From assembly GCF_016860545.1 (NCBI RefSeq), contig NZ_BNEB01000002.1, positions 124,001-188,000 on the forward strand: a stretch of DNA of 64,000 nucleotides, in the 5' to 3' direction. Within the stretch, counting starts at the first letter, position 1, and every line of letters begins with the position of its first letter. The notes beneath the pieces are model-generated. The model saw only the letters and a list, made by a program, of their open reading frames with translations, searched no databases and was not told the DNA's origin. The position numbers and the translations under genes were made by a program. This document shows, one piece after another, positions 57,395 to 64,000 of the stretch. Origin of the DNA: Streptomyces asoensis. Lineage in GTDB: Bacteria > Actinomycetota > Actinomycetes > Streptomycetales > Streptomycetaceae.

Positions 57395-58447
57395 ATGGAG
57401 ACCTTCGAGAGCCTCGTCCGCGCCGAGTTCACCCCGAAGACCACGTACCTGAACACGGCGAGCAACGGCCTGCTGCCGGCCCGCACCGTCGCCGCCCTGC
57501 ACGAGGCGGCGGTGCTGCGTGCCGAGGGCAGGCCGCTGACCCCGCTGCACGAGGACACCGAGGCCTGCCGCGCCGCCTACGCCCGGCTGGCCGGGGTCCC
57601 GGTCACCCGAGTGGCGCTGGGCGCCTCGGTGGCCGCGCACACCGGAGTGATCGCGGCCTCGCTGCCCGCGGGCGCCGAAGTGCTCACCGCCGAGGACGAC
57701 TTCACCTCGGTGCTGAACCCGTTCCACGTCCGCGGCGACCTCAAGGTGCGGGCCGTCCCGCTGGAACGGCTCGCCGAGTCCGTCCGGCCGGGCACCGCGC
57801 TGGTCGCGGTGAGCGCCGCCCAGTCCGCCGACGGCCGCGTCGCCGACCTGGCCGCGCTGCGGGAGGCGGCCCGCGCGCACGGCGCCCGCACCTACGTCGA
57901 CCACTCGCAGTCCGCGGGCTGGCTCCCCACGGACGCCGGCGCCGACGACTTCTCCGCCGCCGTCTCCTTCAAGTGGCTGCTCGGCCCGCACGGGGCGGCC
58001 TTCCTCGTGGTCCCCGAGGACTTCGGCGGGCTGTCACCGGTGCTCTCCGGATGGGTCGCGGGCGAGCGCCCCTGGGACAGCTGTTACGGTCCGGTGGCCG
58101 AACTCGCCCGCTCGGCACGGCGGTTCGACCTCACGCACGCCCTGTTCACCTACGCGGGACTGCGCCGCTCCCTGGAACTGGTGGAGGAGATCGGCGTGCC
58201 GGCGATCGCCGCCCACGACCTGGCCCTCGCGGACCGCTTCCGCGCCGGACTCGCCGCGCTCGGCCACCGGCCCGTCCCGGCCCCCGGTTCCGCGATCGTG
58301 TCGGTGCCCGGACTCGGCTCCCGGCAGCCCGCTCTCGCCGACGCCGGCATCCAGGTCTCCGACCGCGCCGGCAACCTGCGCGCCTCCTTCCACCTGTACA
58401 ACACGGCAGCCGACGTCGACCGTCTGCTGACCGCCCTGTCGGCCTGA
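57395..58447 (+). CDS. Class V aminotransferase-fold PLP enzyme
   Basis: 350 residues from ATG 57395; an ATG at 57359 adds 12 residues with no clearer RBS. The class V fold has YVDHSQSAGWLPTDAGADDFSAAVSFKWLLGPHGAAFL, where the Lys of SFKW binds PLP and the Asp and His of VDHSQ stack on it. It is related to cysteine desulfurase/isopenicillin-N-epimerase-like enzymes. Substrate unknown. Confidence 0.82.
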   Translation: METFESLVRAEFTPKTTYLNTASNGLLPARTVAALHEAAVLRAEGRPLTPLHEDTEACRAAYARLAGVPVTRVALGASVAAHTGVIAASLPAGAEVLTAEDDFTSVLNPFHVRGDLKVRAVPLERLAESVRPGTALVAVSAAQSADGRVADLAALREAARAHGARTYVDHSQSAGWLPTDAGADDFSAAVSFKWLLGPHGAAFLVVPEDFGGLSPVLSGWVAGERPWDSCYGPVAELARSARRFDLTHALFTYAGLRRSLELVEEIGVPAIAAHDLALADRFRAGLAALGHRPVPAPGSAIVSVPGLGSRQPALADAGIQVSDRAGNLRASFHLYNTAADVDRLLTALSA

Positions 58448-58452
58448 CCGGC

Positions 58453-58496
58453 GCCAGGACGCCCCCGCCCCTGACCCGGGGCGGGGGCGTCCTGGC
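58453..58496. terminator. 19-bp bidirectional terminator
   Basis: A perfect 19-bp stem (58453-58471 with 58478-58496, 6-nt loop TGACCC) lies between the class V gene and ectD, which converge. Confidence 0.88.
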
Positions 58497-58531
58497 CCGG
58501 CGGCACGCGCCGGGGAAGCGAGCGGCCGGGC

Positions 58532-59419
58532 TCACCGCACGGGGGTGAAATCCCGTGCGCCGATGAACTCCGGCCGGCGGATCGGTGCCGCGAACGGTTC
58601 CACGGCCGTGTTCTCCACGCTGTTGAACACGATGAACACGTTGCTGCGCGGGAACGGCGTGATGTTGTCCCCTGAGCCGTGCATGCAGTTGCAGTCGAAC
58701 CAGGTCGCCGAACCGGCCCTGCCCGTGAACAGCCTGATGCCGTAGTCGCCCGCCATCGCGGTCAGCGCCTCGTCCGACGGGGTGCCCGCGTCCTGCATCT
58801 GCAACGACTGCTTGTAGTTGTCCTCGGGCGTGGCCCCGGCGCAGCCGAGGAACGTCCGGTGCGAGCCCGGCATGATCATGAGCCCGCCGTTGGTGTCCAG
58901 GTTCTCGGTCAGCGCGATCGACACGGACACCGTCCGCATGTTCGGCAGCCCGTCCTCGGCGTGCCAGGTCTCGAAGTCGGAGTGCCAGTAGAAGCCCCCG
59001 GCCCCGAAGCCCGGCTTGACGTTGATCCGCGACTGGTGGACGTACACGTCCGAGCCCAGGATCTGCCGGGCCCGCCCGACGACCCGCTCGTCACGGACCA
59101 GCGCGGCGAACACCTGGCTGAGCTTGTGCACCTCGAAGACGGACCTGATCTCCTTGGAACGCGGTTCGACGATCGCCCGCTCGTCCGCCCGGATCTCCGG
59201 GTCGGCGACGAGCCGCTCCAGCTCACGCCGGTAGATCGCCACCTCGTCGTCGCCGATCAGCTGGTCGACGGCGAGGAAGCCGTCGCGCTCGTACTCCTGG
59301 AGCGCGGCCGTCGGGATCGGGCCCGGTGTGTCCGGGGAGCCCCAGACGACGGGGTCCTTGCGGGGCACGGACACCTCGGTGGTGCCGCGGGTGGGGTAGA
59401 GATCGGTGAGTGCGGTCAT
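58532..59419 (-). CDS. ectD: Ectoine 5-hydroxylase
   Basis: 295 residues, the family's length. Non-haem Fe(II)/2-oxoglutarate dioxygenase: Fe ligands His and Asp in GFYWHSDFETWH and a distal His in NCMHGSGDNITPFPRSN. PhyH-like fold with WHAEDGLPNMRTVSVSIALTENLDTNGGLMIMPGSH. It turns ectoine into 5-hydroxyectoine. It is the last gene of ectABCD; the ATG 5 bp after the ectC stop uses GAGGAGG. Confidence 0.95.
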   Translation of the reverse strand: MTALTDLYPTRGTTEVSVPRKDPVVWGSPDTPGPIPTAALQEYERDGFLAVDQLIGDDEVAIYRRELERLVADPEIRADERAIVEPRSKEIRSVFEVHKLSQVFAALVRDERVVGRARQILGSDVYVHQSRINVKPGFGAGGFYWHSDFETWHAEDGLPNMRTVSVSIALTENLDTNGGLMIMPGSHRTFLGCAGATPEDNYKQSLQMQDAGTPSDEALTAMAGDYGIRLFTGRAGSATWFDCNCMHGSGDNITPFPRSNVFIVFNSVENTAVEPFAAPIRRPEFIGARDFTPVR

Positions 59420-59424
59420 GACGC

Positions 59425-59829
59425 TCACACCTCCTCGGGCTCGGTCAGCAGGGGGTACACGCCGTTCTCGTCGTGGTCCTCCCGGCCCGTGACGGGCGGG
59501 TTGAACACGCAGATGCAGCGGAAGTCCTCCTTGACGCGGAGCGTGTGCCGCTCGTGCCCGTCGAGGAGGTACATGGTCCCGGGCGTGATGCGGTGCGTGA
59601 GCCCGGACTCGTGGTCGGTCAGCTCGGCGTCGCCCTCGACGCAGACGACGGCCTCGATGTGGTTCGCGTACCACATCGACGTCTCGGTGCCGGCGTACAG
59701 AATCGTTTCGTGCAGCGAGAATCCGACCCGTTCCTGGGCGAGCACGATGCGCTTGCTCTCCCAGGTGCCGGACGCCGCCCGCACATGCCGGTCGGTGCCT
59801 TCGATGTCCTTGAACGAACGGACGATCAC
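59425..59829 (-). CDS. ectC: L-ectoine synthase
   Basis: 134 residues, cupin. It starts with GTG ([16 protein letters not shown]). Cupin metal residues lie in [30 protein letters not shown] and [10 protein letters not shown]. It cyclises N-gamma-acetyl-diaminobutyrate to ectoine. An AGGAGG lies about 12 nt upstream. It forms an operon with ectB upstream (57-bp gap) and ectD downstream. Confidence 0.95.
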   Translation of the reverse strand: MIVRSFKDIEGTDRHVRAASGTWESKRIVLAQERVGFSLHETILYAGTETSMWYANHIEAVVCVEGDAELTDHESGLTHRITPGTMYLLDGHERHTLRVKEDFRCICVFNPPVTGREDHDENGVYPLLTEPEEV

Positions 59830-59886
59830 GGTGCTGCGATGCCTCCTAGATAGGGGAAGGGGTAAGGGGGAACGGGCGCGAGGGCG

Positions 59887-61158
59887 TCAGAGGGTCTCGC
59901 GTACGGCGCGGGCGAGGATGCTGAGGCCCTCGTCCAGCTCCTCGGGGGTCACGGTCAGGGCCGGCAGCAGTTTGACGACCTCGCTCTCCGGGCCCGACGT
60001 CTCGATCAGCAGGCCCAGTTCGAAGGCGCGCCGGGCGATCCGGCCGGCCCGCTCCTTCTCGTGGAACTCCAGGCCCCACACCAGACCGCGCCCGCGGTAC
60101 TCCTTGATGTCGGCGAGGTTCTCCTCGGTGATCGAGATGAGCCCCTGCTCGATCTGCTCGCCGCGTGCCCGGGTCTGCTTCTCCATGGCGGAGCCGTCGG
60201 CCCAGTACGCCTCCAGGGCGGCGGTGGCGGTGACGAACGCCGGGTTGTTGCCGCGGAAGGTGCCGTTGTGCTCGCCCGGCTCCCACACGTCCAGCTCGGG
60301 CCGGAACAGGCAGAGGGACATGGGCAGTCCGTACCCGCTGATCGACTTGGAGACCGTCACGATGTCCGGGACGATCCCGGCCTCCTCGAAGGAGAAGAAG
60401 GCGCCGGTGCGCCCGCAACCCATCTGGATGTCGTCGACGATCAGCAGCATGTCCTGCCGCTCGCACAGCTCCTTGAGCGCCCGCAGCCACTCGGGCCGCG
60501 CCACGTTGATGCCGCCCTCGCCCTGGACCGTCTCGACGATCACCGCGGCGGGCTTGTTGAGCCCGGAACCCTGGTCCTCGAGCAGCCGCTCGAACCACAG
60601 GAAGTCGGGCACCTGGCCGTCGAAGTAGTTGTCGAACGGCATGGGCGTGCCGTGCACCAGCGGTACGCCGGCACCGGCCCGCTTGAACGCGTTGCCCGTC
60701 ACGGCGAGCGACCCGAGGGACATCCCGTGGAAGGCGTTGGTGAACGACACGATGGCCTCGCGCCCCTTCACCTTCCGGGCCAGTTTCAGCGCGGCCTCCA
60801 CGGCGTTGGTGCCGGTCGGGCCCGGGAACATGACCTTGTACGGCAGGTCGCGCGGGCGCAGCACCAGATCCTGGAAGGTCTGGAGGAAGGACCGCTTGGC
60901 GACGGTCGACATGTCGAGTCCGTGCGTGACGCCGTCCCGCAGCAGGTAGTCGATCAGCGCCCGTTTCAGCACGGGGTTGTTGTGGCCGTAGTTGAGCGAA
61001 CCGGCCCCGGCGAAGAAGTCCAGGTAGCGGTGACCGTCCTCGTCGTACATGCGGCTGCCCTGCGCGCGGTCGAAGACGGCGGGCCAGCCGCGGCAGTAGC
61101 TGCGTACCTCGGACTCGAGGGTCTCGAAGACGCTGAGGTCGGGCTGGGTGATGGTCAC
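59887..61158 (-). CDS. ectB: Diaminobutyrate-2-oxoglutarate transaminase
   Basis: 423 residues from GTG 61158 (GAGGAG about 10 nt upstream). Class III PLP aminotransferase: FPGPTGTNAVEAALKLARKV, DDIQMGCGRTGAFFSFE (Asp to PLP nitrogen) and the Schiff-base Lys in TVSKSISGYGLPM. It makes L-2,4-diaminobutyrate from aspartate semialdehyde with glutamate. Second gene of ectABCD. Confidence 0.95.
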   Translation of the reverse strand: MTITQPDLSVFETLESEVRSYCRGWPAVFDRAQGSRMYDEDGHRYLDFFAGAGSLNYGHNNPVLKRALIDYLLRDGVTHGLDMSTVAKRSFLQTFQDLVLRPRDLPYKVMFPGPTGTNAVEAALKLARKVKGREAIVSFTNAFHGMSLGSLAVTGNAFKRAGAGVPLVHGTPMPFDNYFDGQVPDFLWFERLLEDQGSGLNKPAAVIVETVQGEGGINVARPEWLRALKELCERQDMLLIVDDIQMGCGRTGAFFSFEEAGIVPDIVTVSKSISGYGLPMSLCLFRPELDVWEPGEHNGTFRGNNPAFVTATAALEAYWADGSAMEKQTRARGEQIEQGLISITEENLADIKEYRGRGLVWGLEFHEKERAGRIARRAFELGLLIETSGPESEVVKLLPALTVTPEELDEGLSILARAVRETL

Positions 61159-61271
61159 GACGAAAACACTCCTCGGTGTGGGGTCGGAAGGAGAGCGGGT
61201 GGGGGCGGCGCGGTGGGGCAGCCGGATGCCGGGGGGAAGCGCGGGGGAGGGCCGGCCGGCGGGCGCGGGCG

Positions 61272-61778
61272 TCAGAAGGAGAGCGGCCCGATGCGGTACA
61301 GCACCTCGGGGTCGTGCGGACCGTCGGGGAACAGCCCGGTGCCGAACAGCACCTCGCGGGTGACGGTCGCCCCGTGCCGCTCGGCATACGAGGTGAACAG
61401 CCGCTCGGAGGCGGTGTTGCCCGGCGTGATCGTGGTCTCCACGGCGGTGAGCGGGTGTACGGCGGCGAGCCGGGCGGTCAGCCCGTCCAGCAGCGCGGCG
61501 GCGAGACCGCGACCGCGGTGCGCGGCGTCGACGGCCACCTGCCAGACCAGCAGCGTGTGCGGGTCCTGCGGCCGGACGTACCCGGTGACGAAGCCGACCG
61601 GTTCGCCGTCCTCGGCGCGTGCCACCACTGAGGTGTCCGCGAAGTCGCGGCACCACAGCAGATAGCTGTAGGAGGAGTTCAGGTCGAGCGTTCCGGATTC
61701 CTTCGCGAGACGCCAGAGTGCTGCTCCGTCCTCCACTGACGGGCGGTCGATACGCAGGTCTGCTTGTGCGGCGGTCAT
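61272..61778 (-). CDS. ectA: L-2,4-diaminobutyrate acetyltransferase
   Basis: 168 residues, GNAT fold. Acetyl-CoA loop WQVAVDAAHRGRGLAAALLDGL, and the EctA-specific tail LFGTGLFPDGPHDPEVLYRIGPL. N-terminus RIDRPSVEDGAALWRLAKESGTLDLNSSYSYLLWCRDF is diagnostic. First committed step to ectoine. It heads the minus-strand operon, which should be induced by osmotic or heat stress; the upstream region is AT-rich with dyads. Confidence 0.95.
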   Translation of the reverse strand: MTAAQADLRIDRPSVEDGAALWRLAKESGTLDLNSSYSYLLWCRDFADTSVVARAEDGEPVGFVTGYVRPQDPHTLLVWQVAVDAAHRGRGLAAALLDGLTARLAAVHPLTAVETTITPGNTASERLFTSYAERHGATVTREVLFGTGLFPDGPHDPEVLYRIGPLSF

Positions 61779-61870
61779 GCGGCTTGAACTTACCCAGCGA
61801 AATTCAAAAACGCATGGAGAGGCCGTGGTGATTCCGTGATACCGAAGGGGCGGGATGCCGTTTCATCCCT

Positions 61871-61893
61871 TTTTGCACCGCGCAAAAGGTGCA
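61871..61893. promoter_or_regulatory. Overlapping dyads upstream of ectA
   Basis: TTTTGC-ACCGC-GCAAAA (61871-61887) and TGCACC-N8-GGTGCA (61874-61893) overlap about 100 bp upstream of the ectA ATG. The region 61779-62122 (344 bp) has no gene. It is AT-rich for this chromosome and also includes GAATTC-N11-GAATTC near 62013-62035. Confidence 0.5.
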
Positions 61894-62061
61894 TATCTTC
61901 CTGCTTGTGCAATGCGTCACGCACGGGGAGGTCGCTCGAAATTCTCCGCGTTTAGAGGCGGGAAATCCGGGCAGAAGAGCCAGGGCAAGCTATCGGTGGG
62001 AAATCGGAGAGGGAATTCACTGTTTTCCTGAATTCGGATTCCGGCGGCCGTCCGTTCGTTT

Positions 62062-62080
62062 CCGGGAAATGGTTCCCCGG
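62062..62080 (-). terminator. Hairpin after the class V aminotransferase gene
   Basis: CCGGGAAA (62062-62069) pairs with TTCCCCGG (62073-62080) with one mismatch and a TGG loop, 43-61 bp beyond the minus-strand stop at 62123. It separates that gene from the ectA promoter. Confidence 0.5.
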
Positions 62081-62122
62081 TCGCCGTCGTCGCGCCGCCG
62101 GTCCGGCCGGTTGTCCGTGCCG

Positions 62123-63244
62123 TCAGCGCCAGGCGTCCTCGGCGCCGCGCCGGGCCGCCTCCAGGTCCACGTCGCGCCCCTGCTCCGCCAGCGCCGCGCC
62201 GAGCGCCGCCAGGCAGCCCTGCACCGCCCCCACCGTGGCGTCGGCCCCGTAGTGGTTGACCCGGATCATCTCCGCGGCCAGCGCGCCCCCGCCCGCGGCC
62301 AGCGGCAGCGCGGGGTCGCCCGCCAGGGCCCGGGCGACCAGGTCCGAGGCCACCACCCCGGACGGCGTCCGCAGCGTCGTGGCGACGGGCGCCGCCTCTG
62401 CCGCGTCGTGCACGTACGGCTCCAGACCGCCGCCCAGGGCGACCGCCCCCGCGCGGGTCGCGGCGGCCGCGGACGCGTGGCGGGCCATCACCGTCCCGGG
62501 CCCCACGGCCTCGATCCGCTCGACGCACGCCTCCAGGGCCAGCATCTCCAGCTGCGCCGGTGCGTGCAGCAGCGCCTTGCGGCCGCCGTCGACCCACCGC
62601 TCCTTCCAGTCCAGCAGCGACAGGTACGAGCGGCGCGGGGCCCCGGGGTTCGCCGCCATCCTGGCCCAGGCGCGCTCACTCACCGACACGGCCGACACGC
62701 CCGCGGGTCCGCCCATCGCCTTCTGGGCGCCGATCACGCACAGGTCCACCCCCCACGCGTCCGGCAGCACGGGCTCCGCGCCGATCGAGGCCACCGCGTC
62801 CAGGTAGAACAGCGCGCCGTGCTCCCGCACCACCTCGCCGATCTCCGCGACCGGGTTGGTGTTGCCGGTCGCGGCCTCCGCGTGCACCAGCGACACGAAG
62901 TCGATCTCCGGGTGCTCCATGAAGGCCTGCCGGACCTGTGCGGCCGTCACCGCCGTGTGGAAGGGCACCGCCAGGTCGATCACCGTGGCGCCGCAGTCGC
63001 GCAGCCAGTCCCCGAAGGTCTTGCCGTACGGGCCGGTGATCACGTTCAGCGCGGTCGTGTCCGGACCGGCCGTGCCGCGGATCGCGCCCTCCAGCGGCAG
63101 CAGCGCCTCGCCCTGCATGATCACGACGTCCTGCCGGGTGTCCAGCAGCCGCGCCACCCGGTCCTCGATCGAGGCGAAGTGTGCGGCACTCAGCGGGGCG
63201 AGGTCCAGGAACGGGTGTGTCACGGCGGTGCTCTCTTCACTCAC
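62123..63244 (-). CDS. Class V PLP aminotransferase (alanine-glyoxylate type)
   Basis: 373 residues. Class V fold: VIMQGEALLPLEGAIRGTAGPDT, SLVHAEAATGNTNPVAEIGEVV, LDAVASIGAEPVLPDAWGVDLCVIGAQKAMGGPAGVS (PLP lysine in AQKAM). It resembles serine-pyruvate/alanine-glyoxylate aminotransferases. Substrate not proven. It precedes ectABCD on the same strand but a hairpin and 343 bp separate them, so co-transcription is unlikely. Confidence 0.85.
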   Translation of the reverse strand: MSEESTAVTHPFLDLAPLSAAHFASIEDRVARLLDTRQDVVIMQGEALLPLEGAIRGTAGPDTTALNVITGPYGKTFGDWLRDCGATVIDLAVPFHTAVTAAQVRQAFMEHPEIDFVSLVHAEAATGNTNPVAEIGEVVREHGALFYLDAVASIGAEPVLPDAWGVDLCVIGAQKAMGGPAGVSAVSVSERAWARMAANPGAPRRSYLSLLDWKERWVDGGRKALLHAPAQLEMLALEACVERIEAVGPGTVMARHASAAAATRAGAVALGGGLEPYVHDAAEAAPVATTLRTPSGVVASDLVARALAGDPALPLAAGGGALAAEMIRVNHYGADATVGAVQGCLAALGAALAEQGRDVDLEAARRGAEDAWR

Positions 63245-63359
63245 GGGGTAGAGGTGACGAGACTAGCCAACACGCGCCCCACCCTCCCCGCCCTCCCCAT
63301 CGACGACCCGCGCCCTCCCGGCCGGTGACATCCCAGGCCCGAGAGCCCTGTGACCATCG

Positions 63360-63394
63360 GTTTGGTTTGAGAGCCCCAAACATCTCCTTATAAT
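63360..63394 (+). promoter_or_regulatory. Consensus promoter with overlapping dyad
   Basis: TTGAGA (63367-63372), a 16-bp spacer and a perfect TATAAT (63389-63394) stand upstream of the GTG at 63429. GTTTGG (63360-63365) and CCAAAC (63376-63381) form a dyad over the -35, a likely repressor site. Such a consensus -10 is rare in this high-GC window. Confidence 0.7.
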
Positions 63395-63428
63395 CGGAAC
63401 CCATAGTTCCCTTACAGGAAGGCCCGCC

Positions 63429-64000
63429 GTGAACACCCTCCCCGGCCGCCGGAACCGCGTCCTGGCCGCCACCACCGTGGCGGCCGGGCTCATGCTCGTC
63501 GCCGCCTGCACCTCCACCGATGACGGCGCCAGCGGCTCCAAGACCGCCGCCGGCGGGGTCGAGCTCGTCAAGGCGGGCCAGCTCACCACCTGCACCCACC
63601 TGCCCTACCCTCCGTTCCAGTCGGAGATCGACGGCAAGGTGCAGGGCTTCGACGTGTCCCTGATCGACCTGGTGGCCGAGGACCTGGGCGTCAAGCAGGT
63701 GATCACCGACACGCCGTTCGAGAACTTCAAGACCGGCGCCTTCCTCAACTCCGGGCAGTGCGACCTGGCCGCGGCCGGCATGACCATCACCGACGAGCGC
63801 AAGAAGAACGTCGACTTCTCCGACCCCTACTTCGACGCGACCCAGGCCGTCCTGGTCGACAAGGGCGCGGGCGTCACCTCGCTCGCCGACGTGAAGGCCA
63901 AGGGCGTCAAGCTCGGCGCACAGGCGCAGACCACCGGCGAGGACTACGCGAAGAAGCAGGGCTTCGACCCCGTCTCCTTCGAGTCCTCCGACGCCGTCCT
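63429..64000 (+). CDS. Amino-acid ABC transporter substrate-binding lipoprotein (partial)
   Basis: The start is GTG 63429 after CAGGAAGG; the gene runs past the right edge. Signal and lipobox: RVLAATTVAAGLMLVAAC. The mature part is a family 3 binding domain: GQLTTCTHLPYPPFQSEIDGKVQGFDVSLIDLVAEDLGVKQV, AAGMTITDERKKNVDFSDPYFD, and LGAQAQTTGEDYAKKQGF. Typical for polar amino acids. Permease and ATPase genes are expected to the right. Confidence 0.88.
   Translation, partial: MNTLPGRRNRVLAATTVAAGLMLVAACTSTDDGASGSKTAAGGVELVKAGQLTTCTHLPYPPFQSEIDGKVQGFDVSLIDLVAEDLGVKQVITDTPFENFKTGAFLNSGQCDLAAAGMTITDERKKNVDFSDPYFDATQAVLVDKGAGVTSLADVKAKGVKLGAQAQTTGEDYAKKQGFDPVSFESSDAV

Noticed and set aside
22740-63244. 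Insertion sequences, prophage or integrase genes
   Set aside because: No transposase, integrase, inverted-terminal-repeat or tRNA-attachment signatures were seen; gene order looks like ordinary chromosome.

Overview
The window is high-GC actinobacterial chromosome, almost certainly Streptomyces. Third codon positions are strongly G/C-biased, GTG starts and 4-base ATGA/GTGA overlaps are common, and there are Tat and lipoprotein signals, several apparently leaderless genes, and family content typical of the genus (TerD, PhoX, NCS2 permease, SigE-type sigma factor, ectABCD). All assignments come from reading the sequence and from family knowledge; no search was run.

Layout. 1-5.5 kb: a gene leaving the left edge, an SMR efflux pump with its TetR regulator under a double operator, dapD, a small HAD-like gene, a 600-bp GC-rich simple repeat, a dapA-family gene, and a membrane-anchored protein built of 11-residue repeats. 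5.6-12.5 kb: an ArsR/SRPBCC pair, a secreted endonuclease/phosphatase-fold protein, a protein I do not recognise, and a PhoX phosphatase behind a PHO box. 12.5-14.5 kb: three tandem structured RNAs that I read as bacterial Y RNAs, directly followed by the TROVE/Ro60 orthologue. 14.8-17.3 kb: GntR plus ACC deaminase, and a TetR. 17.3-23.6 kb: a two-domain TerD protein, then a DeoR/ABC transporter/dehydrogenase sugar-alcohol operon.

23.8-55 kb is dominated by plant cell-wall (pectin) use. Uronate dehydrogenase and 5-dehydro-4-deoxyglucarate dehydratase are divergent around repeated GTTCA...GAC sites. A long forward cluster (30-46.4 kb) follows: GntR, DHDPS-family enzyme, IlvD/Edd dehydratase, two ABC permeases, Gfo/Idh/MocA oxidoreductase, DUF6807 protein, GH43, ABC binding protein, rhamnogalacturonan acetylesterase, PL1 pectate lyase, two pectinesterases and a PL9 lyase. 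LacI-type AAGCGCTT palindromes are scattered through it. An IclR-flanked 2,5-dioxopentanoate dehydrogenase at 53.5 kb would finish both the galacturonate route and a pentonate route by making 2-oxoglutarate.

Between and after these lie a secreted HAD acid phosphatase, a sigma factor with a membrane partner, a purine permease, a penicillin-binding protein, several small enzymes, the ectoine/hydroxyectoine operon ectABCD (minus strand, 61.8-58.5 kb), a class V aminotransferase, and the start of an amino-acid ABC binding protein at the right edge.

The most interesting item is the Y-RNA/Ro locus at 12.5-14.5 kb. Two of the three RNAs contain a circularly permuted tRNA-like module, one lacks it, and all three share a covarying Ro-type stem.
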